Assembly: GCF_003063415.1 (NCBI RefSeq)
Contig: NZ_NESK01000022.1
Span: forward strand, 1-64,000
Reading direction: 5' to 3'
Source: Limnohabitans sp. 2KL-17
GTDB taxonomy: Bacteria; Pseudomonadota; Gammaproteobacteria; Burkholderiales; Burkholderiaceae_C
DNA length: 64,000 nt
Under the pieces are notes generated by a model that saw only the letters and a list, made by a program, of their open reading frames with translations, had not been told where the DNA came from and made no database searches. Shown in pieces: positions 8,386 through 19,096 of this stretch (the stretch's first letter is position 1; the number at the start of each line of letters is the position of its first letter). The translations under genes and the position numbers were made by a program.

Positions 8386-9729
8386 ATGGGTCTGCAAGCC
8401 AAACCATTGCAACTGAGTACGGCCGACGCCGGTTTTGAAGCGGCCTTTGCGGCACGCCTGCATTGGTCTGCCGACACCGATGCCGCCATCGAGCATCGCG
8501 TGGCCGACATCCTGGCGGATGTGCAGCAGCGTGGGGATGCGGCGGTGCTGCTATACACTCAGCGCTTTGACGGCTTGCAGGCCACTGACGTGTCTGCATT
8601 GGAGATCACCCAGGCCCAATTGCAAGCCGCTTTGGACAGTTTGCCCGCAGCACAGCGCGATGCTTTGATCGCGGCTGCAGCCCGGGTGCGCACTTACCAT
8701 GAAGCACAAAAAAAAGCGTCTGGTGAGAGTTGGTCATACCACGACGAAGACGGCACCTTGCTCGGTCAAAAGGTCACACCATTGGACCGCGTGGGCATCT
8801 ACGTGCCCGGCGGCAAGGCGGCTTACCCCTCGTCGGTCCTGATGAACGCCATTCCTGCCCATGTGGCGGGTGTGCAAGAGATCATCATGGTTGTGCCCAC
8901 CCCTCAGGGCGTGCGCAACCCGCTGGTGCTGGCAGCCGCTTGTGTGGCTGGGGTGAGCCGAGCCTTCACCATAGGCGGCGCCCAAGCAGTGGGCGCATTG
9001 GCCTACGGCACAGCCACCGTTCCCAAAGTGGACAAGATCACCGGCCCCGGCAATGCCTATGTGGCCAGTGCCAAAAAGCGCGTGTTTGGCACTGTGGGCA
9101 TCGACATGATCGCTGGCCCCAGCGAAATTTTGGTGCTGGCAGATGGCACAACGCCCGCCGAATGGGTGGCGATGGACTTGTTCAGTCAGGCCGAACACGA
9201 CGAGTTGGCGCAGAGTATTTTGCTGTGTCCCGATGCAGCCTATATCGATCAGGTGCAAGCTGCGATAGACCGTTTGCTGCCCACCATGCCGCGCGCCGCC
9301 ATCATTGCGAAGTCGCTCAACGGCAGGGGCGTCCTGATCCACACGCGAAACATGCAAGAGGCTTGCGCCATCAGCAACCGCATTGCGCCTGAACACCTCG
9401 AAGTCTCCAGCCGCGACCCGCACCAGTGGGAGCCGTTATTGCGACATGCCGGGGCGATCTTTTTGGGGGCATTCACCAGCGAGTCCCTGGGCGACTACTG
9501 CGCCGGGCCAAACCATGTGTTGCCCACCAGCGGCACTGCGCGCTTTTCCTCACCATTGGGGGTGTATGACTTTCAAAAGCGTTCCAGCCTGATCGAAGTG
9601 AGCGAGACAGGTGCCCAGTCGCTGGGGCGAATTGCTGCCGAACTGGCCTATGGAGAAGGCTTGCAAGCCCATGCCCGGGCTGCAGAATTGCGCCTCAACC
9701 CTGTGCCCCCCATGAGAGAAGCCAAATGA
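8386..9729 (+). CDS. hisD: Histidinol dehydrogenase (HisD)
   Basis: Zinc- and NAD-dependent enzyme for the last two oxidations, L-histidinol to L-histidine. The 447-aa protein has the family blocks [49 protein letters not shown] and the C-terminal [12 protein letters not shown]. The zinc ligands FSQAEHDE and the His of the C-terminal motif are present. The stop overlaps hisC by four bases. Confidence 0.97.
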   Translation: MGLQAKPLQLSTADAGFEAAFAARLHWSADTDAAIEHRVADILADVQQRGDAAVLLYTQRFDGLQATDVSALEITQAQLQAALDSLPAAQRDALIAAAARVRTYHEAQKKASGESWSYHDEDGTLLGQKVTPLDRVGIYVPGGKAAYPSSVLMNAIPAHVAGVQEIIMVVPTPQGVRNPLVLAAACVAGVSRAFTIGGAQAVGALAYGTATVPKVDKITGPGNAYVASAKKRVFGTVGIDMIAGPSEILVLADGTTPAEWVAMDLFSQAEHDELAQSILLCPDAAYIDQVQAAIDRLLPTMPRAAIIAKSLNGRGVLIHTRNMQEACAISNRIAPEHLEVSSRDPHQWEPLLRHAGAIFLGAFTSESLGDYCAGPNHVLPTSGTARFSSPLGVYDFQKRSSLIEVSETGAQSLGRIAAELAYGEGLQAHARAAELRLNPVPPMREAK

Positions 9730-10808
9730 CCGTCAGACCGAAATTGATGCAACGCATTCGCCAAGACGTGCAGTCCATGCACTCCTACGCCATCCAGGAC
9801 TCGGCGGGCATGGTCAAGCTCGATGCGATGGAAAACCCATACCGCTTGCCGGCCGACTTGCAAGCAGCCTTGGGCAAACGTCTGGGTGCTTTGGCTTTGA
9901 ACCGTTACCCCGATGGCCGTGTCAACGACTTGCGCCACGCGCTGGCCAAGTATGCGGCCATGCCCGAAGGCTTTGACATCATGCTGGGCAATGGCTCGGA
10001 CGAATTGATCTCGATGCTGGCGCTGGCTTGTGATGTGCCTGGCGCTGCCATTGTGGCGCCCTTGCCGGGTTTCGTGATGTATGCGATGAGCGCCCAGTTG
10101 CAAGGTGTGGCCTTTCACGGTGTGCCGCTCACGGCCGACTTTGAACTCGATGAAGCCGCTATGCTGGCTGCCATAGACACGCACAAGCCGTCCATCGTTT
10201 ACCTGGCCTACCCGAACAACCCCACGGGTAACCTGTGGAATGACGAGGTGATTGAAAAAATCATTCTGGCTCAGGGCGCACAAGGTGGCCTGGTGGTGAT
10301 GGACGAGGCCTACCAGCCTTTTGCCAGCAAAAGCTACGCAGGCCGCATCACACGCCACGCCCACGTCCTGCTGATGCGCACGCTCAGCAAGTTTGGCTTG
10401 GCCGGTGTGCGCCTCGGTTACATGATCGGCCCCAAGGCCTTGGTGGCCGAGATTGACAAGGTCCGTCCGCCTTACAACATCAGCGTGCTCGATTACGAAT
10501 GCGCCTTGTTTGCCTTGGAGCATGCCGAAGTGTTCGCCGCCCAAGCCAAAGACCTGCGTGAGCAGCGTGCGCGCTTGCAAAAAGAGCTGGCAACTTTGGC
10601 TGGTGTGAAAGCCTTTCCCAGCGAAGCCAATATGATTTTGGTGCGCGTGCCCGATGCGGCCAAAAGCTTTGACGGTCTGAAGGCACACGGTGTGCTGATC
10701 AAGAACGTTTCTAAAATGCACCCATTGCTGTCCAACTGCCTGCGTCTGACCGTGGGTACGGCGCAAGAAAACGACCAATTGCTGGCCGCCTTGAAAGATT
10801 CTCTATGA
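9726..10808 (+). CDS. hisC: Histidinol-phosphate aminotransferase (HisC)
   Basis: PLP enzyme converting imidazole-acetol phosphate to histidinol phosphate. The 360-aa class I/II aminotransferase has [15 protein letters not shown] and the PLP lysine in [13 protein letters not shown]. The N-terminal LDAMENPY motif is typical of the HisC branch. Tight overlaps with hisD and hisB place it in the same transcript. Confidence 0.96.
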   Translation: MTVRPKLMQRIRQDVQSMHSYAIQDSAGMVKLDAMENPYRLPADLQAALGKRLGALALNRYPDGRVNDLRHALAKYAAMPEGFDIMLGNGSDELISMLALACDVPGAAIVAPLPGFVMYAMSAQLQGVAFHGVPLTADFELDEAAMLAAIDTHKPSIVYLAYPNNPTGNLWNDEVIEKIILAQGAQGGLVVMDEAYQPFASKSYAGRITRHAHVLLMRTLSKFGLAGVRLGYMIGPKALVAEIDKVRPPYNISVLDYECALFALEHAEVFAAQAKDLREQRARLQKELATLAGVKAFPSEANMILVRVPDAAKSFDGLKAHGVLIKNVSKMHPLLSNCLRLTVGTAQENDQLLAALKDSL

Positions 10809-11407
10809 ACCGCCCCGCTGACCGAACTGCCGATGTTTCCCGCCAAACGGCCGAAACGCAAATCCGTGTTGCCCTGAATCTGGACGGCTCAGGGCAGTCC
10901 AAACTGGCCACCGGGATCGGTTTTCTGGACCACATGCTGGACCAGATTGCACGCCACGGGCTGATCGATCTGGACATCTCTTGCCAGGGTGACCTGCACA
11001 TTGATGGCCACCACACTGTGGAGGACATCGGCATCACCCTTGGGCAGGCTTTTGCACAGGCCATCGGTGACAAAAAAGGCATTCGACGATATGGCCACGC
11101 TTACGTGCCGCTCGATGAGGCCTTGAGCCGCGTGGTGGTGGACTTTTCGGGCCGCCCCAGTTTGCACATGGATGTGAAGTTCACGTCGGGTTCTCTGGGC
11201 GCTCTTGACACCCAGCTGGTGTATGAGTTTTTTCAAGGCTTCGTGAACCACGCACTGGTCACGCTGCACATTGACAACCTCAAAGGCGTCAATGCACACC
11301 ACCAGTGCGAGACCATCTTCAAGGCTTTTGCCCGCGCTGTGCGCGCCGCACTCGAACTCGACCCGCGTTCGGTAGGCGTGATTCCGTCGACCAAAGGCAG
11401 TTTGTAA
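10805..11407 (+). CDS. hisB: Imidazoleglycerol-phosphate dehydratase (HisB)
   Basis: A 200-aa monofunctional IGP dehydratase. It has the paired manganese-binding histidine motifs [22 protein letters not shown] and the later [16 protein letters not shown]. It lacks the histidinol-phosphatase domain fused to HisB in E. coli, so that phosphatase must be encoded elsewhere. The start overlaps hisC. A 49-bp gap without recognised signals separates it from hisH. Confidence 0.96.
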   Translation: MNRPADRTADVSRQTAETQIRVALNLDGSGQSKLATGIGFLDHMLDQIARHGLIDLDISCQGDLHIDGHHTVEDIGITLGQAFAQAIGDKKGIRRYGHAYVPLDEALSRVVVDFSGRPSLHMDVKFTSGSLGALDTQLVYEFFQGFVNHALVTLHIDNLKGVNAHHQCETIFKAFARAVRAALELDPRSVGVIPSTKGSL

Positions 11408-11456
11408 TGCCCCCACGCTCAGCACTCATTTGGGGTGAACCGGCTGAAGGGCTGGC

Positions 11457-12113
11457 ATGACCGCCAACCGCGTGGCCGTGGTGGACTATGGCATGGGTAA
11501 CCTGCGATCGGTGGCGCAGGCGGTGATCCATGCCGCGTCCAGCGTAGACCACGCTGAAGTCACGGTTACCTCAGACCCCCAGGTGGTGCGGGACGCACAC
11601 CGTGTGGTCTTGCCAGGGCAGGGCGCCATGCCCGACTGCATGCGCGAGTTGCGCGAGTCGGGTTTGATGGAGGCCGTACTCGAAGCCGCTGCCAGCAAGC
11701 CCTTGTTTGGTGTGTGCGTGGGCATGCAGATGCTGCTCGATCACAGCGACGAGGGCAACACCCCTGGCCTGGGTCTGATCCCTGGCAAGGTCGTCAAGTT
11801 CGAGCTGGCAGGGCAAATCCAACCCGATGGCACCCGTTACAAAGTGCCGCAAATGGGCTGGAACCAGGTCTGGCAAGCAAGGCCTGCACACCCCCTCTGG
11901 CAGGGCATTGAGGACGGCAGCTGGTATTATTTTGTGCACAGCTTTTATGCCCAGGTTGCCAACCCGGCGCACAGTGCCGCTGAAACCGATTACGGTGGCC
12001 GCTTTGCCAGTGCAATTGCGCGTGATAATATTTTTGCCACCCAGTTTCACCCCGAAAAAAGCGCGTCCCAAGGTTTGGCCTTGTTCCGCAATTTCCTCCA
12101 CTGGCAGCCTTGA
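11457..12113 (+). CDS. hisH: Imidazole glycerol phosphate synthase, glutaminase subunit (HisH)
   Basis: Class I glutamine amidotransferase that supplies ammonia to HisF. The nucleophile cysteine lies in [11 protein letters not shown] (about residue 84). The histidine and glutamate of the triad lie in ATQFHPEKS near the C-terminus, and the oxyanion strand FVHSFYA is present. The 218-aa length is usual. Confidence 0.96.
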   Translation: MTANRVAVVDYGMGNLRSVAQAVIHAASSVDHAEVTVTSDPQVVRDAHRVVLPGQGAMPDCMRELRESGLMEAVLEAAASKPLFGVCVGMQMLLDHSDEGNTPGLGLIPGKVVKFELAGQIQPDGTRYKVPQMGWNQVWQARPAHPLWQGIEDGSWYYFVHSFYAQVANPAHSAAETDYGGRFASAIARDNIFATQFHPEKSASQGLALFRNFLHWQP

Positions 12114-12155
12114 GTGGTTTTCACTGCCGTTTCTTTCACTTGCTGTTAATTTGCC

Positions 12156-12896
12156 ATGATTCTGATCCCCGCCATTGACCTCAAAGACGGCCACTGCGTT
12201 CGCCTCAAGCAAGGCGATATGGACCAAGCCACGACTTTTGGGGAAGACCCCGCTGCCATGGCCCGCACTTGGCTCGAAAAAGGCGCTCGCCGCTTGCACC
12301 TGGTCGATCTGAACGGCGCATTCGCTGGCAAGCCGCAAAATTTCAGCGCCATCAAATCCATCCTCAAGGCGGTCGGCGACGATATCCCCGTGCAACTGGG
12401 CGGCGGCATACGCGACCTGGACACGATTGAAAAATACATCGACAGTGGCTTGCGCTACGTCATCATTGGCACGGCAGCCGTGAAAAACCCAGGCTTTTTG
12501 AAAGATGCCTGCACCGCGTTTGGCGGTCACATCATCGTCGGCCTGGACGCCAAGGATGGCAAGGTCGCCACCGATGGCTGGAGCAAACTGACGGGTCATG
12601 AAGTGGTGGACTTGGCCAAGAAGTTCGAGGACTGGGGTGTTGAGTCCATCATTTACACCGACATCGGCCGTGACGGCATGCTCAGCGGCATCAACATCGA
12701 CGCCACCGTCAAACTGGCGCAAGCCCTCACCATCCCCGTGATTGCGTCTGGCGGGCTTTCCAACATGGCCGACATCGAGCAACTGTGCGCCGTGCAAGAC
12801 GAAGGCGTGGAAGGCGTGATCTGTGGTCGTGCCGTGTATTCGGGCGACCTTGACTTTGCGCTGGCCCAGCAGCGCGCCGATGAACTTAACGGCTGA
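12156..12896 (+). CDS. hisA: ProFAR isomerase (HisA)
   Basis: A 246-aa TIM-barrel enzyme isomerising ProFAR to PRFAR. The N-terminal catalytic aspartate is in [14 protein letters not shown], and both phosphate-binding half-barrel motifs occur (QLGGGIRD and IASGGLSNM). The TDIGRDGML segment carries the second catalytic aspartate. A 42-bp gap after hisH may hold a weak promoter, but none is clear. Confidence 0.96.
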   Translation: MILIPAIDLKDGHCVRLKQGDMDQATTFGEDPAAMARTWLEKGARRLHLVDLNGAFAGKPQNFSAIKSILKAVGDDIPVQLGGGIRDLDTIEKYIDSGLRYVIIGTAAVKNPGFLKDACTAFGGHIIVGLDAKDGKVATDGWSKLTGHEVVDLAKKFEDWGVESIIYTDIGRDGMLSGINIDATVKLAQALTIPVIASGGLSNMADIEQLCAVQDEGVEGVICGRAVYSGDLDFALAQQRADELNG

Positions 12897-12898
12897 AC

Positions 12899-13747
12899 AT
12901 GAGCACTGGCGCCACCAGCCGCGAGCTTGACTTTGCAGGACTGCCCGCCACCGAATTGCAACTGCCTTGTGGTGACCGTGTGGTCGTGGCCCACCATGGT
13001 GCCCATGTGTTGTCCTGGGTGGCTGGGGGGCGTGAGCGCCTGTACCTGAGCCCCCAAAGTGTGATGGACGGCCATGCCGCCATCCGGGGTGGTATTCCAG
13101 TTTGCTTTCCCCAATTCAACCAGCGCGGTGACCTGCCCAAGCACGGCTTTGCACGCCATCTTTCCTGGACGGCCAAGCCCGTTCGGCTGGCTGCCGACAA
13201 GGCGCACCTGGCGCTGCATTTGACCGACAGCGCCGCCACGCGTCAGTGGTGGGATCAGGCCTTTGAAGCCCTTTTGTTGGTTGAGTTGACACCGGGCGCC
13301 TTGCAGGTGCAACTGGTGGTACGGAACACCGACAGCAAGCCGCTGAGCTTTACGGGTGCATTGCATATCTATTTCGCCGTCAGCGATGTTGCCCAGGCCC
13401 GATTGCTGGGGCTAGGTGGCCGAGCCGAATGGGATGCGGTGACTGACCATCACGACTCAGGGGCGCCCGAACTGCATTTTGTGGGTGAATTTGACCGTGT
13501 CTATGCTGCCTCCGATGCAGGATATACATTGCAGGATGGCCCGCACAGGCTTTCCATTGAACAAGACCTGGATTGGGCCCAGACCGTGGTCTGGAATCCG
13601 GGGGCTGCCAAATGTGCAACGCTTGCTGACATGCCTGCACAGGCTTGGCAGCACATGCTGTGCGTCGAAGCCGCGCAGGTGTTCGAGCCTGTTCAGGTGC
13701 CAGCAGGTGATTTCTGGCAGGGCGCACAGCGCCTAGCCGTGGTGTAA
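12899..13747 (+). CDS. D-hexose-6-phosphate mutarotase-like protein (aldose 1-epimerase family)
   Basis: A 282-aa galactose-mutarotase-fold protein resembling E. coli YeaD. It has the early [11 protein letters not shown] segment, HGFARHL with its histidine, and the later VWNPG and MLCVEAAQV stretches that hold the catalytic glutamate. In the family these enzymes interconvert anomers of hexose 6-phosphates. Its place between hisA and hisF, two bases after hisA, is unusual. No link with histidine synthesis is known to me; it may simply share the transcript. Confidence 0.82.
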   Translation: MSTGATSRELDFAGLPATELQLPCGDRVVVAHHGAHVLSWVAGGRERLYLSPQSVMDGHAAIRGGIPVCFPQFNQRGDLPKHGFARHLSWTAKPVRLAADKAHLALHLTDSAATRQWWDQAFEALLLVELTPGALQVQLVVRNTDSKPLSFTGALHIYFAVSDVAQARLLGLGGRAEWDAVTDHHDSGAPELHFVGEFDRVYAASDAGYTLQDGPHRLSIEQDLDWAQTVVWNPGAAKCATLADMPAQAWQHMLCVEAAQVFEPVQVPAGDFWQGAQRLAVV

Positions 13748-13814
13748 GGTCCATGCTTGTCGCGTTTGCGTTCAGCGCACCGTGGCCCCATTTTTAACGC
13801 AAAACGAATCCCTC

Positions 13815-14615
13815 ATGCTTGCCAAACGCATCATTCCTTGCCTTGACGTGACCGGCGGTCGCGTGGTCAAGGGCGTCAACTTTGTCGAACTGCGCGATGC
13901 CGGAGACCCGGTCGAAATCGCTGCCCGCTACAACGAACAGGGCGCTGACGAATTGACATTTCTGGACATCACCGCGACCAGCGATGGCCGCGATGTCATC
14001 TTGCACATCATCGAAGCCGTGGCCAGCCAGGTCTTCATCCCGCTCACCGTCGGCGGCGGGGTGCGCACCGTCGAAGATGTGCGCCGTCTGCTCAATGCCG
14101 GGGCTGACAAAACCAGCTTCAATTCGGCGGCCATTGCCAACCCGCAGGTCATACGCGATGCCTCGGCCAAATACGGCGCGCAATGCATCGTGGTGGCCAT
14201 CGATGCCAAACGCCGCACCCCCGAAGACGAGCAACGCATTAGCGCTCATGGGTTGCCCATGGGCCCTGGCTGGGACGTTTACAGCCACGGTGGCCGCCAA
14301 AACGTCGGCTTGGACGCTGTGGCCTGGGCTACGCAAATGGCTGAGCATGGTGCCGGTGAAATTTTGCTGACCAGCATGGACCGCGACGGCACCAAAAGCG
14401 GCTTTGACCTGCAATTGACCCGCGCTGTGAGCGATGCGGTCAGCGTGCCGGTGATCGCCTCCGGCGGCGTGGGCAACCTCGACCACCTGGCAGACGGCGT
14501 GAGCTTGGGCGGCGCCGATGCCGTGCTGGCCGCCAGCATCTTCCATTACGGTGAATACACCGTGCAACAAGCCAAAGAGCGCATGCGCGAACGTGGCATA
14601 CCGGTGCGATTGTGA
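13815..14615 (+). CDS. hisF: Imidazole glycerol phosphate synthase, cyclase subunit (HisF)
   Basis: A 266-aa TIM-barrel cyclase forming imidazole glycerol phosphate and AICAR with HisH. The start [12 protein letters not shown] fixes the N-terminus and its catalytic aspartate. The second aspartate is in [11 protein letters not shown], and the half-barrel motifs TVGGGVRT and IASGGVGN are intact. An insertion of about a dozen residues between IDAKR and the GWDVYSHGG segment makes it slightly longer than the E. coli enzyme. It overlaps hisI by four bases. Confidence 0.96.
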   Translation: MLAKRIIPCLDVTGGRVVKGVNFVELRDAGDPVEIAARYNEQGADELTFLDITATSDGRDVILHIIEAVASQVFIPLTVGGGVRTVEDVRRLLNAGADKTSFNSAAIANPQVIRDASAKYGAQCIVVAIDAKRRTPEDEQRISAHGLPMGPGWDVYSHGGRQNVGLDAVAWATQMAEHGAGEILLTSMDRDGTKSGFDLQLTRAVSDAVSVPVIASGGVGNLDHLADGVSLGGADAVLAASIFHYGEYTVQQAKERMRERGIPVRL

Positions 14616-15007
14616 ACACGAACTGGCTCGACACAATCAAATGGGACGACAAGGGCCTGGTGCCGGTCATTGCCCAGGAAAAAGACACCGGCGATGTGCT
14701 GATGTTTGCCTGGATGAACCGTGAGGCGCTGCAAAAGACGGCCGAGCTCAAACGTGCGGTGTATTTCAGCCGCTCGCGTAACAAGCTCTGGTTCAAGGGC
14801 GAGGAGTCGGGCCATGTGCAGACGGTGCACGACATCCGCATCGATTGCGACAACGATGTGGTGCTGCTCAAGGTGACGCAACTTGGCCATGAGCCTGGCA
14901 TTGCCTGTCACACGGGCCGCCACAGTTGCTTTTTCCAGAGCCTGCAGCCTGAGGGCTGGCAAGCGACTGAACCGGTCCTGAAGGACCCCGAAACCATTTA
15001 CAAGTGA
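14612..15007 (+). CDS. hisI: Phosphoribosyl-AMP cyclohydrolase (HisI)
   Basis: Opens the adenine ring of phosphoribosyl-AMP; Mg/Zn enzyme. The 131-aa protein starts with GTG inside the hisF stop. It has [30 protein letters not shown] and a cysteine/histidine cluster in DCDNDVVLL and [10 protein letters not shown]. Here HisI and HisE are separate genes, unlike the fused HisIE of E. coli. Confidence 0.96.
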   Translation: MNTNWLDTIKWDDKGLVPVIAQEKDTGDVLMFAWMNREALQKTAELKRAVYFSRSRNKLWFKGEESGHVQTVHDIRIDCDNDVVLLKVTQLGHEPGIACHTGRHSCFFQSLQPEGWQATEPVLKDPETIYK

Positions 15008-15405
15008 ACGTCATGAGCCCTACTCCCAACCTGGCACCGAGCACAGACGACACGCTGGCGCGCCTTGCGGCCATCATCGAGAGCCGCAAAGTGGCCAATG
15101 GCGGCGACCCGGAGAAAAGTTATGTGGCGCGCCTGCTGCACAAAGGCCCTGATGCGTTTTTGAAAAAAATCGGCGAGGAAGCGACCGAAACCGTGATGGC
15201 TGCCAAAGATGTGGACCACGGTGGTGATGCCGCCAAGCTGGTCTATGAAGTGGCCGACTTGTGGTTTCACAGCATGATCGCCTTGGCGCACTATGGCCTT
15301 ACACCGGCTGATGTGGTCAATGAACTGGCCCGCCGCGAAGGTTTGAGCGGACTCGAAGAAAAAGCCCTGCGCAAAGCCACCGAACGCGAACGGCTGGGCG
15401 AATAA
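15004..15405 (+). CDS. hisE: Phosphoribosyl-ATP pyrophosphatase (HisE)
   Basis: Removes pyrophosphate from phosphoribosyl-ATP. It is an all-alpha MazG-like protein of 133 aa if started at the GTG overlapping hisI, or 130 aa from the ATG at 15013. The catalytic stretch [15 protein letters not shown] with the metal-binding EExxE and the later [12 protein letters not shown] are clear. It is the last histidine gene of the cluster. Confidence 0.95.
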   Translation: MNVMSPTPNLAPSTDDTLARLAAIIESRKVANGGDPEKSYVARLLHKGPDAFLKKIGEEATETVMAAKDVDHGGDAAKLVYEVADLWFHSMIALAHYGLTPADVVNELARREGLSGLEEKALRKATERERLGE

Positions 15406-15408
15406 GCC

Positions 15409-15786
15409 ATGAACGAACAGCCCACTAACGGTCAACCCCAGGATGACAGCACCCACACCATCAGTTGGGTGAGCTACATACTGCATCTGCTGGTGGCCGT
15501 CAGTGCCATCGTGCCGGGTGCGCAAATCGGCCCGGCGTTGCTGCTGGTGGCGCTGGTCATTGATCTGGTCAAAAAAGGCGATGCGCACGGCTGGGAGGCC
15601 ACGCATTTCAGTTTTCGCATCCGTACCGTGCTGTGGGCGGGCTTGCTGTATCTGCTGACTTTGCCCTTGTGGTTTTTCTTTGTGTTTCCAGGTTGGCTGG
15701 CCTGGGTGGCCATCTCCATCTGGTTTTTGTACCGCATCGTGTTGGGCATGGTGCGTCTGAACGGGCAACGCCCCGTGACGGACTGA
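15409..15786 (+). CDS. DUF4870-like small membrane protein
   Basis: A 125-aa protein with three to four hydrophobic segments, a histidine-rich start of the first (SWVSYILHLL) and the short motif EATHFSFRIRT between helices 2 and 3. This pattern fits the DUF4870 family, whose function I do not know. It follows hisE by three bases and so probably shares its mRNA. Confidence 0.7.
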   Translation: MNEQPTNGQPQDDSTHTISWVSYILHLLVAVSAIVPGAQIGPALLLVALVIDLVKKGDAHGWEATHFSFRIRTVLWAGLLYLLTLPLWFFFVFPGWLAWVAISIWFLYRIVLGMVRLNGQRPVTD

Positions 15787-15816
15787 AGCCTGCTGATTTT
15801 TTTACCCCATCTCACC

Positions 15817-16173
15817 ATGACCGACGACCACTGTATTTTTTGCAAAATCATTGCGGGCAAGATCCCATCGCGCAAAGTGCATGAAGACGAACATGTGTTC
15901 GCTTTCCATGACATTGCCCCTTGGGCACCGGTCCATTTCCTGATCATTCCCAAATTGCACATCCCGTCCATGGCGCAATTGGCGCCGGAGCATGCGGGCT
16001 TGATGGGGCACATGATGACTTTGGCCCCCAAACTGGCCTTGCAAGCAGGCTGCAAGCCTTACCCTGAGGGGGGCTTTCGCATCGTGGTCAACAACGGCGC
16101 TGAAGGGGGGCAAGAGGTACACCACCTGCACATGCACGTCATGGGTGGACCACGGCCCTGGCTCAGGGCTTGA
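15817..16173 (+). CDS. hinT: HIT-family nucleotide hydrolase (HinT-like)
   Basis: A 118-aa histidine-triad protein with the active-site motif HLHMHVMGG near the C-terminus and the N-terminal DDHCIFCKIIAGKIPS typical of HinT. Known HinT enzymes hydrolyse purine nucleoside phosphoramidates. It sits between the his genes and tatABC. Confidence 0.92.
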   Translation: MTDDHCIFCKIIAGKIPSRKVHEDEHVFAFHDIAPWAPVHFLIIPKLHIPSMAQLAPEHAGLMGHMMTLAPKLALQAGCKPYPEGGFRIVVNNGAEGGQEVHHLHMHVMGGPRPWLRA

Positions 16174-16282
16174 TGCAAGCTTGAAAACAAGGCCGTCGGC
16201 CTCAATTCCTTGTTGGATCAAGGCAGATCGGGTTCGGGGGGCGTGAACCCTTAGAATCCAGCAACTACGTTAGGAGATTTCC

Positions 16283-16522
16283 ATGGGTTCATTTTCTATT
16301 TGGCACTGGCTGATCGTGTTGTTGATCGTGGTCATGGTGTTCGGCACCAAGAAGCTCAAAAACATGGGCTCAGACCTGGGTGGTGCAGTCAAAGGTTTCA
16401 AAGACGGCATGAAAGAAGGCGGCACCAAGCCTGAAGAGGGGGCGCCTGTCGCGGGTCAAGTGGCCTCTTCAGTTCAGTCTGAAAAAACCACCATCGACGT
16501 TGAAGCCAAGACCAAGTCTTGA
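16283..16522 (+). CDS. tatA: Sec-independent translocase subunit TatA
   Basis: A 79-aa protein with one N-terminal membrane helix (about residues 3-20), the [14 protein letters not shown] hinge and amphipathic helix, and a charged tail. A good ribosome site (AGGAGA) precedes the ATG. It forms the pore-like oligomer of the Tat system, which exports folded proteins. Likely clients in this window are the Rieske protein, the cyanophycinase and possibly MlaC. Confidence 0.95.
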   Translation: MGSFSIWHWLIVLLIVVMVFGTKKLKNMGSDLGGAVKGFKDGMKEGGTKPEEGAPVAGQVASSVQSEKTTIDVEAKTKS

Positions 16523-16547
16523 TGCCTGACCGCCTGATCGTTGCCTT

Positions 16548-17015
16548 GTGCTGGATTTAAGTTTTTCCAAAATGGCCCTGATCGGCGTGGTGGCGCTGGT
16601 CGTCATCGGCCCCGAAAAGTTGCCCAAAGTGGCTCGCACGCTGGGTGCTTTGCTGGGCAAAGCCCAGCGCTATGTGGCCGATGTGAAGGCCGAGGTCAAC
16701 CGGTCCATGGACCTCGAAGAGCTCAAGAAAATGAAAGAGACCATGGAGACGGCGGCCCGCGATGTCGAGCAGTCGGCCCAGACCACGGCGTCAGACTTTG
16801 AAAAAGACTGGGCCGACACCACGGCGGGTTTGGCACAAGACTTGCCCGAACTTGAGACGCCGCCACCCAGCTACAAGCATCCGGAAAAAAATTGGCGCCT
16901 CAAAAGAGGTGCGATGCCCCAGTGGTACAAAGCCCGTTCCGGGGTGCGTACCAAAGCACTTTCAGGCGCGGCACGCGTGGCCCGTTACCGGCCCAAGTCC
17001 CTCAATTCTGTGTGA
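16548..17015 (+). CDS. tatB: Sec-independent translocase subunit TatB
   Basis: A 155-aa protein that starts with GTG at LDLSFSKM, matching the conserved TatB N-terminus. It continues with one helix, [16 protein letters not shown] and a long charged amphipathic region. TatB receives twin-arginine signals together with TatC. The basic C-terminal end (from about residue 115) is variable in the family. Confidence 0.92.
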   Translation: MLDLSFSKMALIGVVALVVIGPEKLPKVARTLGALLGKAQRYVADVKAEVNRSMDLEELKKMKETMETAARDVEQSAQTTASDFEKDWADTTAGLAQDLPELETPPPSYKHPEKNWRLKRGAMPQWYKARSGVRTKALSGAARVARYRPKSLNSV

Positions 17016-17056
17016 TGCCAGCGCACCCCGGTGCGCGCCGTCCAACCGACCTCTTC

Positions 17057-17845
17057 ATGTCCGATACCCCATCCCAGCCCGACGACGAACTCAAAGGTTC
17101 CGAGCAACCTTTCGTGGCGCACCTGATCGAACTGCGCGATCGCCTGATCTGGGCCGTGGCTGCCGTGGCGGTGGCGGCTGCAGTGCTGGCCATATTCCCT
17201 GGGCCCGGTAATTTGTACGACATTTTGGCTGCGCCCTTGGTGGTGCATTTGCCCAAAGGGGCAACGCTGATCGCCACCTCCGTCATTTCGCCATTCATGG
17301 TGCCCCTCAAAATTTTGCTGATGGCAGCCTTTTTGATTGCATTGCCCGTGGTGCTTTACCAGGTGTGGGCCTTCGTGGCGCCAGGCCTTTATGCTCACGA
17401 GAAGAAACTGGTGATGCCCCTGGTGGTGTCCAGCACCTTGCTGTTTTTCATTGGCGTGGCGTTCTGTTACTTTTTTGTGTTCGGTCAGGTGTTCAGCTTC
17501 ATCCAGAGCTTTGCGCCCAAAAGCATCACCGCTGCGCCTGATATCGAGGCGTATTTGAGCTTTGTGCTGTCCATGTTCCTGGCCTTTGGCCTGGCTTTTG
17601 AGGTGCCTGTGGCGGTGGTGGTGCTGGCCCGGATGGGCGTTGTCACCGTTCAAAAGCTCAAGGATTTCCGGGGCTACTTCGTGGTGCTGGCTTTTGTGAT
17701 TGCCGCTGTGGTCACCCCCCCCGACGTGGTGTCTCAACTGGCATTGGCCATCCCGATGTGTTTACTCTACGAGTTGGGCATCTGGGCTGCACAAATTTTC
17801 ATCAAGCACACACAGCCGCCAGCAGAGCCCGAAGGGACCGCCTGA
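17057..17845 (+). CDS. tatC: Sec-independent translocase subunit TatC
   Basis: A 262-aa polytopic protein with six membrane segments that binds twin-arginine signal peptides. The start MSDTPSQPDD gives the usual short cytoplasmic N-terminus before the conserved FVAHLIELRDRL. YQVWAFVAPGLYAHEKK and the late VVTPPDVVSQLALAIPM are family hallmarks. Longer in-frame starts lie inside tatB and were rejected. Confidence 0.96.
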   Translation: MSDTPSQPDDELKGSEQPFVAHLIELRDRLIWAVAAVAVAAAVLAIFPGPGNLYDILAAPLVVHLPKGATLIATSVISPFMVPLKILLMAAFLIALPVVLYQVWAFVAPGLYAHEKKLVMPLVVSSTLLFFIGVAFCYFFVFGQVFSFIQSFAPKSITAAPDIEAYLSFVLSMFLAFGLAFEVPVAVVVLARMGVVTVQKLKDFRGYFVVLAFVIAAVVTPPDVVSQLALAIPMCLLYELGIWAAQIFIKHTQPPAEPEGTA

Positions 17846-17857
17846 TCTGCAGGCTTT

Positions 17858-19015
17858 CTAGCGCCGGGGCTTGTTGGCAGCGGGTCGTTCACCTGGGGTC
17901 AGGCTCAGATTCACTTCACCTTGTCGACGCCAGATGTTCACCTGGGCGGGTTCACCCGGCTTCAGGCTGGCTACCTGGGTCAACAACTCGGCCACATTGC
18001 GCACGGGTTGCCCAGCCACTTTGACGATCACGTCGCCAGGGCGGATGCCCGCATTGGAAGCGGGCCCGTTTTTGAGCACACCGGTGATCACGACGCCAGC
18101 CGGCAAGGCCTGGCCCGTCTTGGGCAATTGAAAGCTTTCAGCCAATTCGGGCGACATGTCCTGGGGCTCGACCCCTATCCAACCCCGGATGACTTTGCCG
18201 TTTTTCAGCAAATCCTGCATGACTTGTTTGGCCGTGGAGATCGGAATGGCAAAGCCGATGCCCATGTTGCCGCCAGAACGCGAATAAATCGCGGTGTTGA
18301 TGCCCATCAGGTTGCCATTCACATCGACGAGCGCACCGCCCGAGTTGCCCGGGTTGATCGCGGCATCGGTCTGGATGAAATTTTCGAAGGTGTTGATGCC
18401 CAACTGACTGCGGCCCAAAGCGCTGACAATGCCCGATGTCACGGTTTGACCCACACCAAATGGGTTGCCAATCGCCAGCACAACATCCCCAACTTCGAGG
18501 TCTTGGGTTTGACCTAAAACGATGACAGGCAATTTGTCGAGCTGGATTTTGAGCAGGGCCAAGTCGGTGTCGGGGTCTGTGCCAATGACTTTGGCCGCAG
18601 CGCGCCTGCCATCTGCCAGCACGACCTCGATGTCGTCTGCGTCTTCGATCACATGGTTGTTGGTCAGAATATGGCCTTCGGGGCTGACGATGACGCCACT
18701 GCCCAAGCCTGCGGGGTTTTGTTCTTCTTGCTCACCATAGAAAAATTTGAACCAGGGATCCTGGCTTTGGGGGTTCTGGGTTTTGGCTTTGCTGGTGTTG
18801 ATGCTGACAACGGCAGGAGAAGCCATGCGGGCGGGGGCGCTCAGACTGCCTGCAGGGCGGTTCAGGGGCGAACCTGCCGGTGCCTGCAGCAAGGTCATGC
18901 CATCGGCAGATCGCTGCGCGCCGCGCAGCCATGAGGGCTGGAGGGTGGCGACCACAAACCAGACCGCCAGCAGGACGGTCACCCATTGGGAAAATAAAAG
19001 CCAGTAACGTTTCAT
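17858..19015 (-). CDS. Membrane-anchored HtrA/Do-family serine protease (DegS/AlgW-like)
   Basis: A 385-aa periplasmic protease with an N-terminal membrane anchor (LLFSQWVTVLLAVWFVVATL), a trypsin-like domain and a single PDZ domain. The triad is visible: His in ILTNNHVIED, Asp in DPDTDLALLKI, Ser in NPGNSGGALVD. One PDZ and a retained anchor fit DegS/AlgW, which sense misfolded porins and start RseA cleavage, better than two-PDZ DegP. I chose the start MKRYWLL because longer frames run through the divergent NIF3 gene. It converges with tatC. Confidence 0.9.
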   Translation of the reverse strand: MKRYWLLFSQWVTVLLAVWFVVATLQPSWLRGAQRSADGMTLLQAPAGSPLNRPAGSLSAPARMASPAVVSINTSKAKTQNPQSQDPWFKFFYGEQEEQNPAGLGSGVIVSPEGHILTNNHVIEDADDIEVVLADGRRAAAKVIGTDPDTDLALLKIQLDKLPVIVLGQTQDLEVGDVVLAIGNPFGVGQTVTSGIVSALGRSQLGINTFENFIQTDAAINPGNSGGALVDVNGNLMGINTAIYSRSGGNMGIGFAIPISTAKQVMQDLLKNGKVIRGWIGVEPQDMSPELAESFQLPKTGQALPAGVVITGVLKNGPASNAGIRPGDVIVKVAGQPVRNVAELLTQVASLKPGEPAQVNIWRRQGEVNLSLTPGERPAANKPRR

Positions 19016-19096
19016 GGTTACACATTCTCCTTGATTCACAGTCATGCTCAGGTGCCTTGCGCCACAATACCTGTCCAAGCCCCTAAACACGCCGCC

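Noticed and set aside
16186-16214. Alternative hairpins (AACAAGG/CCTTGTT and AGGCC/GGCCT) before tatA
   Set aside because: Stems are short and no T-run or conserved leader is evident; could be chance.
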